In this document: one piece after another, positions 26,480 to 33,164 of the stretch
Layout: each line of letters starts with the position of its first letter
How positions within the stretch are numbered: position 1 is the stretch's first letter
DNA from: Hyphomicrobiales bacterium
Lineage (GTDB): Bacteria > Pseudomonadota > Alphaproteobacteria > Rhizobiales > Beijerinckiaceae
Reading direction: 5' to 3'
DNA: 33,164 nucleotides
NCBI GenBank assembly: GCA_003164915.1
Contig: PLRT01000055.1
Coordinates: forward strand, 1-33,164
Notes under the pieces: model-generated
Database searches by the model: none
Told to the model about the DNA's origin: nothing
The model's input: only the letters and a program-made list of their open reading frames with translations
Position numbers and translations under genes: made by a program

Positions 26480-26500
26480 TCGGCCCGAATCCGCAAGTTC

Positions 26501-26532
26501 AAAGGCCCGGCGGGGAGACCCGCCGGGCCTTT
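26501..26532 (+). terminator. Strong intrinsic terminator of the outer membrane gene
   Basis: Perfect 14-pair stem AAAGGCCCGGCGGG / CCCGCCGGGCCTTT around a GAGA loop, 21 bases after the stop. Its A/T ends give a T-run on either strand, so it can end transcription from both directions, including the convergent glutathione transferase gene. Confidence 0.9.
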
Positions 26533-26558
26533 GTCATGTCCGGCGTCCGGGCGCTGGT

Positions 26559-27164
26559 CTAGCCGGCGAAGGCGGTCGCCGCGAAAGCCGGGACGGCGGC
26601 GGCGAAGCCATCAAGCCAGGCGACGAGCTTGGGATGGGCGGAGCGCCATTCGCCGGCGAAGCGCAGGTCGAGATAGCCGAGCGCGCAGGCGATCGCGATC
26701 GCCCCCACATCGACCTGCCTGGCCGCCGGCGGTCGCGCCTCGAGCGCCGTCAACGCGCGCGTCGTCTTCTCCGCCTGGTAGGCGACCCATTTCGCCGACC
26801 GCTCGGCCGACTCGCGCATGCGGCTTTCGTAGACTTGCAGGATCGCGGCGTCGGCGACGCCGTCGGCAAGCGACTGCAGCGTCAGCGCGCGAATCCGCGG
26901 CGCGAGTTCGGCCGGGATCAATCGTCCGCCCCCAGCCAGGCCGTCGAGATATTCGACGATGACGCGGCTGTCGAAGATCGCCTGGCCGTCCTCGAGGAGG
27001 AGCACGGGGATCTTGCCGAGCGGATTCTGCCGCCGCAGCGAATCGGCCGGATCGCCGGTGTCGGCCCGCTCGATCGCGATCCTCCCCTCCAGGCCGAGTT
27101 CGGCGGCGGCAATCCGCACCTTGCGTCCGAACGGCGAAGCGGGCGACGTGCGCAGCGTAAGCAT
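26559..27164 (-). CDS. Glutathione S-transferase family protein
   Basis: Cytoplasmic GST-like protein of 201 residues. The thioredoxin-like N-domain starts LRTSPASPFGRKVRIAA, with the catalytic Ser likely in SPASPFG. NPLGKIPVLLL gives the cis-Pro, and DSRVIVEYLD the glutathione-binding region. The helical C-domain runs to the end. ATG at 27164 with AGGAAAG upstream is used, not the track start at 27377 that would run into the trxB promoter. It is divergent from trxB. Confidence 0.92.
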   Translation of the reverse strand: MLTLRTSPASPFGRKVRIAAAELGLEGRIAIERADTGDPADSLRRQNPLGKIPVLLLEDGQAIFDSRVIVEYLDGLAGGGRLIPAELAPRIRALTLQSLADGVADAAILQVYESRMRESAERSAKWVAYQAEKTTRALTALEARPPAARQVDVGAIAIACALGYLDLRFAGEWRSAHPKLVAWLDGFAAAVPAFAATAFAG

Positions 27165-27247
27165 GGCGATCTTTCCTGGGTCGCAAAATCCTCCCCATTC
27201 TGCGCCGAATCGCCGCTCTTGTCGTCGTGGAAGGGGGCGCGGCGCGT

Positions 27248-27274
27248 ATTGCCGGACCATTCCGGCGCCTATAT
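27248..27274 (+). promoter_or_regulatory. Weak promoter candidate for trxB
   Basis: ATTGCC-N15-CTATAT, about 70 bases before the trxB ATG. The -10 hexamer is identical to those proposed for the outer membrane gene and secE, but the spacing is short, so the -35 may be elsewhere. Confidence 0.3.
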
Positions 27275-27342
27275 GAGCGAAGCTCCGCCGACGCGCGGCG
27301 ACGCCTCGGCCGGCGTCGGTCGATCGGCGCCGCGAGGTTTGC

Positions 27343-28308
27343 ATGACCGCTTCCACCCACGAACGCCTGGTCGTCATCGGCTCCGGCCCGGCCGGCTACA
27401 CCGCGGCGGTCTACGCCGCCCGCGCGATGCTGAAGCCCTTGCTGCTCAGCGGCTTCGAGCCGGGCGGTCAGTTGATGATAACCACCGACGTCGAGAACTA
27501 CCCGGGCTTCGCCGCGCCGATCCAGGGCCCATGGCTGATGGACCAGATGCGGCTGCAGGCCGAGCATGTCGGCGCGCGCGTCGAGAGCGAATACGTCACC
27601 GCGCTCGAACTCGGCCAAAGACCGTTCCGCATCCGCTGCGACAGCGGCCGCGCGTTGACCGCCGACGCCGTCATTCTCGCCACCGGCGCCAAGGCGAAAT
27701 GGCTCGACCTGCGGGGCGAATCGCGGTTCAAGGGCTTCGGGGTCTCCGCCTGCGCGACCTGCGACGGCTTCTTCTTCCGCGGCAAGACGGTGCTGGTGGT
27801 CGGCGGCGGCAACTCCGCAGTCGAGGAGGCGCTCTACCTCGCCAACATCGCCAAAGAGGTCGTGGTCGTTCATCGCCGCGATTCGTTCCGCGCCGAGAAG
27901 ATCATGAGCGAGCGGCTGTTTGCGCGCCCCAACGTGTCGGTGCGCTGGAACAGCGTCGTCGACGAGATCCTCGGGCGCGACAACCCGCTCGGCGTCACCG
28001 GCGCGCGATTGCGCGACGTGCGCACCGGCGCGCTGACGACGATCGACGCCGACGGCGTCTTCATCGCGATCGGCCACGCCCCGGCGACCGAGCTGGTCGC
28101 CGGCCAGCTTGCGCTCAAAGCCAACGGCTACGTCGCGACGAAGCCCGGTTCGACCACAACCAACATCGAGGGCGTCTTCGCCGCCGGCGACATCGCCGAT
28201 GACGTCTTCCGCCAGGCGGTCACCGCCGCCGGCCTCGGCTGCATGGCGGCGCTGGAGGCCGAGCGTTGGTTGGCGCTCCAGGCGCCGGCGCGCGCCGCAG
28301 CAGAGTGA
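27343..28308 (+). CDS. trxB: Thioredoxin reductase
   Basis: FAD- and NADPH-dependent enzyme of 321 residues that reduces thioredoxin in the cytoplasm. The FAD site is GSGPAG (13-18), the redox pair is CATC (137-140), the NADPH site is GGGNSA (154-159) followed by HRRDSFRA, and the C-terminal FAD site is GVFAAGDI. All residues look intact and the length is normal. It is followed after 122 bases by a LysR regulator and lies opposite a GST gene, in a redox-flavoured cluster. Confidence 0.95.
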   Translation: MTASTHERLVVIGSGPAGYTAAVYAARAMLKPLLLSGFEPGGQLMITTDVENYPGFAAPIQGPWLMDQMRLQAEHVGARVESEYVTALELGQRPFRIRCDSGRALTADAVILATGAKAKWLDLRGESRFKGFGVSACATCDGFFFRGKTVLVVGGGNSAVEEALYLANIAKEVVVVHRRDSFRAEKIMSERLFARPNVSVRWNSVVDEILGRDNPLGVTGARLRDVRTGALTTIDADGVFIAIGHAPATELVAGQLALKANGYVATKPGSTTTNIEGVFAAGDIADDVFRQAVTAAGLGCMAALEAERWLALQAPARAAAE

Positions 28309-28430
28309 AGCTGGCGCAAAACCTGCTATAGGGAGCGGCAAGCGGCGGCCGACCCGCCGCCGCGCCTGTCGCGCAACGAGCGCCGCGACGAAGCCCGACG
28401 AAGCGGCGGCCGGGCGCGCCGGAGACCGGG

Positions 28431-29324
28431 ATGGATTGGGACAAGCTGCGCATCTTCCAGGCGGCTGCGGAGGCCGGCTCGTTCACCCATGCGGGCGAAA
28501 CCCTGGGTCTCAGCCAGTCGGCGGTCAGTCGCCAGGTCGGCGCGCTCGAACAGGAGCTCGGCGCCCCCCTCTTCCATCGCCACGCGCGCGGGCTCATCCT
28601 CACCGAACAGGGCGAGATGCTGCGCGAGGCGGTGCACGACGTCGTGCTCAAGCTCGACGCGGTGCGCAGCCGCCTGATCGACACGCGCGAGAAGCCGCAC
28701 GGCGAACTGCGCGTCACCAGCACTTTGGCGCTCGGCGCCAATTGGTTGGCGCCGCGGCTCGAGGAATTCGTCGAGCTCTATCCGGAAGTAAAGCTGCAAC
28801 TGCTGCTGTCCGACGACGAGCTCGACATCGGCATGCGCGAAGCCGACATCGCGTTGCGGCTGCGCGAACCAATGCAGCCCGACCTCATCCGCCGCCGTCT
28901 GTTCACCGTCCACTTCCACGCCTACGCGTCGACCGACTATCTCAAGAAGGGCGGCCAGCCGCGCACCATCGCCGACCTCGACCAGCATCGGCTGGTCGCT
29001 TTCGGCGCGCCGACGGCGACGCATTTCCTCTACGACCTCAATTCGCTGCTGACGGTCGGGCGCGACCCGAAATCGCCGCGCGTCCCCCATATCGCGATCA
29101 ACAATCTCGCCGCCATCATTCGCTCGGTCGAGCACGGGGTCGGCATCGCGGTGCTGCCCGACTATTGCGTCGCGCCGAACTCCGGCTTGGTGCGGCTCTT
29201 GCCGCAGGTCGATATGCCGGAAATGGACTGCTTCCTCGTCTACGCGGAGGAGTTGAAGAACGTCGCGCGCATCCAGGCGTTCCGCGACTTCCTCGTCGCC
29301 AAGGCGCAGCGCTGGCGCTACTGA
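28431..29324 (+). CDS. LysR family transcriptional regulator
   Basis: LysR-type regulator of 297 residues. The winged helix-turn-helix lies at the N-terminus (FQAAAEAGSFTHAGETLGLS, then SAVSRQVGALE). The effector-binding domain begins near residue 90 (GELRVTSTLALGANWLAP) and runs to the end. The effector is unknown. It follows trxB in the same direction, so it may act on that gene or on the nearby redox genes; this is only positional. No long TA-rich LysR box was obvious. Confidence 0.92.
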   Translation: MDWDKLRIFQAAAEAGSFTHAGETLGLSQSAVSRQVGALEQELGAPLFHRHARGLILTEQGEMLREAVHDVVLKLDAVRSRLIDTREKPHGELRVTSTLALGANWLAPRLEEFVELYPEVKLQLLLSDDELDIGMREADIALRLREPMQPDLIRRRLFTVHFHAYASTDYLKKGGQPRTIADLDQHRLVAFGAPTATHFLYDLNSLLTVGRDPKSPRVPHIAINNLAAIIRSVEHGVGIAVLPDYCVAPNSGLVRLLPQVDMPEMDCFLVYAEELKNVARIQAFRDFLVAKAQRWRY

Positions 29325-29340
29325 GGCGAAACCGCGCTCG

Positions 29341-30288
29341 TCACATGAAGAGCGGCTCCTTCTCCAGTCCCTTGTAAAGCGAGGCGACCTGCTCGGCGTA
29401 GCCGTTGAAGAGGAGGGTCGGGCGCTGCTCGCCGGTCGTCAGGAAGGTTTCGCGCGCCTGGCTCCAGCGCGGATGCGGCACGTCCGGATTGACGTTGGCC
29501 CAGAAGCCGTATTCGTCGGGGCCGAGTTGCTGCCAGAAAGTCTGCGGCCGATCGGCGACGAAGCTCACCTTGACGATCGACTTCGCCGACTTGAACCCGT
29601 ATTTCCACGGCGTCGCCAGACGGATCGGCGCGCCCTGCACCTTGGCGACCGGCTTGCCGTAGGCGCCGGTGACCACGAAGGCGAGTTCGTTGGTCGCTTC
29701 GGCGATCGTCAGCCCCTCGACATAGGGCCACGGCATGAACAACTTCTGGCCCGGCGCCTCGTCCGCGTCGAGGAAGCTCTCGAAGCGCACATATTTCGCG
29801 CCCGACAACGGCTTCGCGCGATCGATCAGCGCCTTCAGCGGAAAGCCGGTCCACGGGATCGCCATCGACCACGCCTCGACGCAGCGGTGGCGATAGAGCC
29901 GCTCCTCGAGGCCGATCGTCTTGACGAGGTCGTCGACGTCGATCGTCTCTTTTTTCTCGACCAGCCCGTCGATCGTCAAGGGCCATGGCCGCGTCTTCAG
30001 CGCGTCGGCGTCGACGTGTTTGCTCGTCGTGAATTCGTAGAAGTTGTTGTAGTGGAGGTTGATCTTCTCCGGCGTCACCTCGCGGTCGAGCGAGTAGGCG
30101 GGGTTGCGCTTGGCGGGATAGAGTCCGGCGTTCGGAACGGCCTCGTCGGCCAGTGCGCGACGCGGCAGGCCAGCGACGCCGAGCGCGGCGACGGAACCGG
30201 CGACAAAGGCGCGGCGGTTGAGGAAAATCGCTTCCGGGGTGGTCTCGCTGGCGGGAATCTCCCACCCGCGGCGGCGGTGATCGAGCAT
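29341..30288 (-). CDS. msrP: Protein-methionine-sulfoxide reductase catalytic subunit
   Basis: MsrP (YedY) is a periplasmic molybdopterin enzyme that repairs oxidised methionine in envelope proteins. The protein is 315 residues. A Tat signal is seen (NRRAFVAG at 24-31, cut near ALA47). The molybdenum ligand is Cys136 in RHRCVEAW, followed by SMAIPWTGFPL. Other hallmarks are MPWPYVEGL and GAPIRLATPWKYGFKS. Its usual heme-b partner msrQ is not next to it on either side; it would have to be elsewhere or the upstream direction is filled by nusG. It is on the same strand as secE-nusG, 102 bases after nusG. Confidence 0.95.
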   Translation of the reverse strand: MLDHRRRGWEIPASETTPEAIFLNRRAFVAGSVAALGVAGLPRRALADEAVPNAGLYPAKRNPAYSLDREVTPEKINLHYNNFYEFTTSKHVDADALKTRPWPLTIDGLVEKKETIDVDDLVKTIGLEERLYRHRCVEAWSMAIPWTGFPLKALIDRAKPLSGAKYVRFESFLDADEAPGQKLFMPWPYVEGLTIAEATNELAFVVTGAYGKPVAKVQGAPIRLATPWKYGFKSAKSIVKVSFVADRPQTFWQQLGPDEYGFWANVNPDVPHPRWSQARETFLTTGEQRPTLLFNGYAEQVASLYKGLEKEPLFM

Positions 30289-30367
30289 GGCGGCCCTCGC
30301 GACGTTTACGGCGGACGTTCGAGACGCGGCGGAGACAACCGCCGGTTCTAGCGATACGCGAGGCTGT

Positions 30368-30384
30368 GGGCGTTTGTTACGCCC
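30368..30384 (-). terminator. Short hairpin after nusG
   Basis: GGGCGT-TTGTT-ACGCCC, a six-pair stem starting six bases past the nusG stop (minus strand). No U-tract follows. It may partly separate secE-nusG from msrP. Confidence 0.3.
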
Positions 30385-30390
30385 CGCCGA

Positions 30391-30921
30391 TCACACTTTC
30401 TCGACCTGCCCGAACTCGAGGTCGACCGGCGTCGCGCGGCCGAAGATCGACACCGCGACCTTGACCCGCGAGCGCTGCTCGTCCACTTCCTCGACCACGC
30501 CGTTGAATGAAGCGAATGGACCGTCGGCGACACGCACGTTTTCGCCGATCTCGAAGCGGATCGACGCCTTCGGCCGCTCGACCCCGTCGGCGACCTGGCC
30601 CTTGATCCGCTCGGCCTCGTTGTCGGGGATCGCCATCGGCTTCTTGTCGGCGCCGAGGAAGCCGGTGACCTTCGGGGTGTTCTTGATCAGGTGGTAGACC
30701 TCGTCGGTGAGGTCGCATTTCACCAGCACGTAGCCGGGAAAGAACTTGCGCTCCGAGTTGACCTTGCGGCCGCGCCGAACCTCGACGACCTGCTCGGTCG
30801 GCACCATGATCTCCACGAACTTGTCCTGCAGCCCGCGCTGGGCCGCCTGTTCGCGGATCGACTCGGCGACTTTCTTCTCGAAGTTCGAATAGGCGTGGAC
30901 GATGTACCAGCGCATGTTCAT
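30391..30921 (-). CDS. nusG: Transcription termination/antitermination protein NusG
   Basis: NusG binds RNA polymerase and modulates elongation, Rho action and coupling to ribosomes. The 176-residue protein has the NGN domain ([29 protein letters not shown]) and a C-terminal KOW domain ([19 protein letters not shown]). The start at 30921 (MNMRWY) fits the family length; the track start at 31296 runs through secE. secE lies 47 bases upstream, as expected. The usual next gene, rplK, is absent: msrP follows instead. Confidence 0.96.
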   Translation of the reverse strand: MNMRWYIVHAYSNFEKKVAESIREQAAQRGLQDKFVEIMVPTEQVVEVRRGRKVNSERKFFPGYVLVKCDLTDEVYHLIKNTPKVTGFLGADKKPMAIPDNEAERIKGQVADGVERPKASIRFEIGENVRVADGPFASFNGVVEEVDEQRSRVKVAVSIFGRATPVDLEFGQVEKV

Positions 30922-30968
30922 GTGCGGGATTCCGGAATTCCTCGATGGAGCGGCGCTTGGCGGCCGGA

Positions 30969-31166
30969 TCAGCCGCCGCGGCCGAGGCCCAGCGCCAGAC
31001 TGACCGCCACTCTGAGCCCCTCGTCGACGACCAGGAAGAAGAAGCTGGTGAACACCACCATCAACAGCACCATGCCGGTCGTGATCAGCGTCTCGCGCCG
31101 GCTCGGCCAGACGACCTTGGTCGCCTCGGACCGCACCTGCTGGAGAAACTCGAAAGGACTGGCCAT
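30969..31166 (-). CDS. secE: Preprotein translocase subunit SecE
   Basis: SecE is the small essential part of the SecYEG channel. The 65-residue protein has the conserved amphipathic [17 protein letters not shown] and a single membrane helix ([18 protein letters not shown]), the normal short alphaproteobacterial form. It leads the secE-nusG unit. The gene upstream on the other strand is SRAP; tuf is not present. Confidence 0.96.
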   Translation of the reverse strand: MASPFEFLQQVRSEATKVVWPSRRETLITTGMVLLMVVFTSFFFLVVDEGLRVAVSLALGLGRGG

Positions 31167-31268
31167 GTTTCTTCACGCCTGACGGCGGCTCGACGGTCGC
31201 GCGGCAGCGGACGCGCCGGGCCAAAAAATTGGGGCGCGGAACCTTTCGGCGCCGCGCCAAGCAAGCCT

Positions 31269-31297
31269 CATATAGGAAGCGGGGCCGCTTCGCCAAG
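31269..31297 (-). promoter_or_regulatory. Candidate promoter for secE-nusG
   Basis: On the minus strand CTTGGC-N16-CTATAT, close to the rhizobial CTTGAC-N17-CTATAT consensus. It would give a leader of roughly 95 bases before secE. The ten bases around the -10 (CCTATATGAG) also occur upstream of trxB. Confidence 0.5.
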
Positions 31298-31379
31298 CGA
31301 AATGTGCGGGCGGCGGCGCCGGACCTGCGCTTTTCCGCGCCCTTTGACCCTCCCCGGCGGCGCGGAGCAGGATCGATTC

Positions 31380-32021
31380 ATGTGCAACCTCTACTCGGTC
31401 ACCACCAACCAGGAGGCGATTCGCCGCCTGTTCGCGGTCGCCAACGACCGCGCCGGCAATCTGCCGGCGCTCTCCGCCGTATTTCCCGATCAGTTCGCGC
31501 CGATCGTGCGCAACGCCGCCGGCGGCGGGCGCGAACTCGTCCTGGCGCGATGGGGCGTCCCCGGTCCGCTCCAGGTCGGGCAGCCGCTGGTCACCAATTT
31601 GCGCAATCCGGCGAGCCCGTTCTGGCGGCGCTGGCTCGGGCCGGCCAACCGCTGCCTCGTCCCGGTCAACGCCTTCTGCGAATACGCGAATACGAAGCCG
31701 CGCAAGACGCCGGTGTGGTTCGCCCGCGACGACAGCCGACCTTTGTTCGCCTTCGCCGGCGTGTGGGGCCGCTGGCGCGGCGCGCGCGGGCCAAAATCGG
31801 CGCCGGTCGAGGGCGAGCACGAGCTGTTCGCCTTCCTCACCGCCCCGCCCAATGCGGTCGTCGCGCCGATTCATCCGAAGGCGATGCCGGTCGTGCTGAC
31901 CGACCCCACGGCCTTCGAGCTGTGGCTGACCGCCGACACCCCCGAGGCGCTGAAGCTCCAGGCGTCCGCGCCGGACGACGCGCTGACGATCGTCGCGCGC
32001 GGCCAGCGCGAAGACCCCTGA
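31380..32021 (+). CDS. SRAP (HMCES/YedK) family abasic-site DNA-protein crosslink protein
   Basis: SOS-response-associated peptidase domain protein of 213 residues. It would covalently shield abasic sites in single-stranded DNA. The nucleophile is Cys2 (MCNLYS), which is freed when the initiator Met is removed. The active-site glutamate is in NAFCEYAN, and the histidine in APIHPKAMPVVL. The start is fixed by the need for Cys2. It is divergent from secE, and lies between secE and the tRNA 3'-end fragment described below. Confidence 0.93.
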   Translation: MCNLYSVTTNQEAIRRLFAVANDRAGNLPALSAVFPDQFAPIVRNAAGGGRELVLARWGVPGPLQVGQPLVTNLRNPASPFWRRWLGPANRCLVPVNAFCEYANTKPRKTPVWFARDDSRPLFAFAGVWGRWRGARGPKSAPVEGEHELFAFLTAPPNAVVAPIHPKAMPVVLTDPTAFELWLTADTPEALKLQASAPDDALTIVARGQREDP

Positions 32022-32098
32022 GCCTGGCTCGCGCGGGGCTTCGGCTGGAGACCACAAGCTTTTGATCTAGCAAAGAATCGAGCTGATCACCGCGAAAC

Positions 32099-32120
32099 TG
32101 GCAGGAGAGGAGGGACTCGA
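32099..32120 (-). other. tRNA-Trp 3'-end fragment, putative attachment site
   Basis: On the minus strand these 22 bases read as the 3' end of a tRNA: T-loop TCGAGT, T-stem CCCTC, acceptor CTCTCCT, discriminator G73 and CCA. U72 implies A1, and A1-U72 with G73 is characteristic of bacterial tRNA-Trp. No anticodon arm or D-arm lies beside it: the match stops inside the T-loop, where the next base departs from the tRNA. This is what an integrase leaves when an element enters a tRNA 3' end. The intact tRNA would lie beyond the right window edge. Confidence 0.6.
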
Positions 32121-32176
32121 TGTAATTCGGCTCCCGGATCTGACCCGGTGATGACCAATCGTCTCAATGCATTACT

Positions 32177-32190
32177 ACGCCGATCGGCGT
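32177..32190. repeat. Perfect 14-base palindrome
   Basis: ACGCCGATCGGCGT equals its own reverse complement, without a spacer. It lies about 60 bases inside the putative island edge and about 145 bases past the gntK stop. It could be a protein-binding site or part of a termination structure. Confidence 0.5.
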
Positions 32191-32335
32191 TCGGACCCCG
32201 CGCCGATTGACAGCGGCGAGAGAAGCGCGCCCACAAAACACCAATGCGCCGAGGGAAGCGATCGGTTGATCAGCTCATGCCGACGCTGCTTCGCTCCGAG
32301 ATAGACGGAGGCTCACAACCGACCTGTGTCTCGTG

Positions 32336-32917
32336 TCAGCCGGCGCCGCGGCCGGACGACGAGCGCAATCCGCGATGCTCGCGTTGCAGCGCGGTCAGGA
32401 TGGCGTCGACGATCTGATCGGGCGAACCACCGATGTCGATCGTGATCACCGGTTCGTCCTTGTCGGGTTCCTCCAGCGTCTCGAACTGGCTGGCAAGCAG
32501 GCTCGGCGGCATGAAATGGCCCATTCGCTGGGTGATCCGCGCTGACACCAGCGCGCGTTCGCCGCGCAGATAGATCAACTCGACGTCAGACCGGCCCGCC
32601 CGAATGCGCTCGCGGTAGGCGCGCTTCAAGGCCGAGCAGGTGATGATTCCAGAAACACCCTCGGCGTTCCAGAGGTCGATGAGGGCGGCGATCGAATCGA
32701 GCCACGGCAGGCGATCGGCGTCGGTCAGCGGAATGCCGTGGTGCATTTTGTCGACGTTGGCCTGCGGATGGAGGGCGTCGCCCTCCTGGAACCTCCAGTG
32801 GAGTCGGCCCGCCAGCATAGCTGCGACGGTGGTCTTGCCAGAGCCGGACACGCCCATGACGATCAGGATGATCGGGGATGTCGTTCCCGCGGCCTCTTCG
32901 TTTACGACCGAGCTCAT
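32336..32917 (-). CDS. gntK: Gluconokinase
   Basis: GntK phosphorylates D-gluconate to 6-phosphogluconate, feeding the Entner-Doudoroff or pentose phosphate routes. The 193-residue protein has the P-loop GVSGSGKT (22-29), then FQEGDALHP and KMHHGIPLTDADRLPW, both characteristic of this kinase, and CSALKRAYRE and RMGHFMPPSLL further on. Its ATG overlaps the stop of the upstream MFS gene (ATGA), so uptake and phosphorylation are coupled. It lies on the presumed island side and looks slightly less GC-rich than its neighbours. Confidence 0.96.
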   Translation of the reverse strand: MSSVVNEEAAGTTSPIILIVMGVSGSGKTTVAAMLAGRLHWRFQEGDALHPQANVDKMHHGIPLTDADRLPWLDSIAALIDLWNAEGVSGIITCSALKRAYRERIRAGRSDVELIYLRGERALVSARITQRMGHFMPPSLLASQFETLEEPDKDEPVITIDIGGSPDQIVDAILTALQREHRGLRSSSGRGAG

Positions 32918-33164
32918 GGTTGCGAGGGATCGGCGATCGGCTCGATCTTGCCGAGAACGAATACGTACGACAGGATGCCGATCGCCAGCACCACGCCGGC
33001 AATCAGGAACGCGTTGCCGAACGACTGCGTCTCGCCGACGACGAACCCGGTGACCGCCGGGGCGACGACGCCCATCATGTTGTTGGCGAAGTTCATGATG
33101 CCGCCGATGGTTCCGGTGCCGCCTTGCGGCGCGATCAGCGAGGGGATCGACCAGCCGACCGGCG
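32914..33164 (-). CDS. MFS transporter, ACS family (C-terminal part)
   Basis: Only the last 82 codons are in the window; the gene runs off the right edge. GGTGTIGGIMNFANN and APAVTGFVVG followed by a last hydrophobic helix (IAGVVLAIGILSYVFVLG) match anion:cation symporters of the hexuronate/galactonate/glucarate type. With gntK overlapping its stop, a sugar acid such as gluconate is the likely cargo. The track start at 33096 is an internal Met. Confidence 0.85.
   Translation of the reverse strand, partial: PVGWSIPSLIAPQGGTGTIGGIMNFANNMMGVVAPAVTGFVVGETQSFGNAFLIAGVVLAIGILSYVFVLGKIEPIADPSQP

Larger units (their letters stand above)
32022..32335. other. Gene-poor stretch between SRAP and gntK
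   Basis: These 314 bases between two convergent genes hold no convincing CDS. They contain the tRNA 3'-end fragment, a perfect 14-base palindrome and a weak hairpin CTCCG-N7-CGGAG (32294-32310). Short ORFs such as MTNRLNALLRRS lack support. Confidence 0.7.
32099..33164. mobile_element. Possible edge of a genomic island integrated in tRNA-Trp (partial)
   Basis: If the tRNA fragment is an attachment site, the element extends to the right, since a tRNA-Trp reading toward secE would be restored by removing that side. It would carry gntK and the MFS gene. A hand-counted 60-base line inside gntK (32641-32700) is 34 G/C, against 41 G/C in an SRAP line (31861-31920), a small sample in the right direction. 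No integrase is visible in the window. Confidence 0.38.

Noticed and set aside
31167-31379. tRNA-Trp directly upstream of secE
   Set aside because: The usual place holds only a promoter-like sequence; no cloverleaf parts seen.
32112-32117. Complete tRNA gene at the fragment
   Set aside because: No anticodon arm, D-arm or 5' acceptor strand lies next to the 3' end in the expected 76-base span.
1-33164. CRISPR arrays, insertion sequences, defence or toxin-antitoxin loci
   Set aside because: No regularly spaced repeats, transposase motifs or recognisable defence proteins found on reading.

Overview
This 33.2 kb window looks like chromosomal DNA from a high-GC alphaproteobacterium, probably Hyphomicrobiales/Rhizobiales (Beijerinckiaceae or Methylocystaceae-like). 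The grounds are strong C/G third-position bias, the Omp25/Omp31-type outer membrane protein with its SWTGFYVG start, an AsmA protein with a long charged C-terminal helix, an alphaproteobacterial NusG/SecE pair, and CTATAT-type -10 elements. The organism call is inference from protein style; no rRNA or complete tRNA is present.

Layout. 1-3562 (-): AsmA-family envelope protein, cut by the left edge. 3805-7769 (+): a complete four-gene ABC importer (binding protein, two permeases, ATPase) of the spermidine/putrescine-iron type, substrate unknown. 7784-13695 (-): FMN-binding glutamate-synthase-like protein, NagA, a BadF-type sugar kinase with a damaged phosphate loop, an NAD-dependent epimerase, a GNAT acetyltransferase and a Nudix hydrolase. 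13803-17618 (+): metallophosphoesterase, pseudouridine breakdown pair psuG-psuK, pirin. 17639-21135 (mixed): GT4 glycosyltransferase, alpha/beta hydrolase, YgjP-type metallopeptidase, cobU. 21247-25467 (+): small membrane protein, then a translationally coupled trio (aminotransferase, orphan periplasmic binding protein, EamA exporter), then an 86-residue unknown. 25468-26532: AT-rich control region, outer membrane beta-barrel protein and a strong terminator. 26559-30288: redox group with glutathione transferase, thioredoxin reductase, LysR regulator and MsrP. 30391-32021: nusG and secE, divergent from an SRAP (HMCES/YedK) gene. 32022-33164: a gene-poor stretch, then gntK and the end of an ACS-type MFS transporter.

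Most genes are housekeeping or ordinary metabolism. The most notable signal is at 32099-32120 (-). A 22-base sequence matches the 3' end of a tRNA from the T-loop through CCA, with A1-U72 and G73 features typical of tRNA-Trp, but no tRNA body is attached. tRNA-Trp commonly sits beside secE, so this looks like the duplicated attachment site left by an element integrated in tRNA-Trp. If so, gntK and the MFS gene to its right belong to a genomic island whose other end and integrase lie beyond the window. Other points of interest are the kinase with Tyr in place of the catalytic-loop Asp, the secE-nusG pair detached from rplK-rpoB, and the aminotransferase/binding protein/EamA operon.
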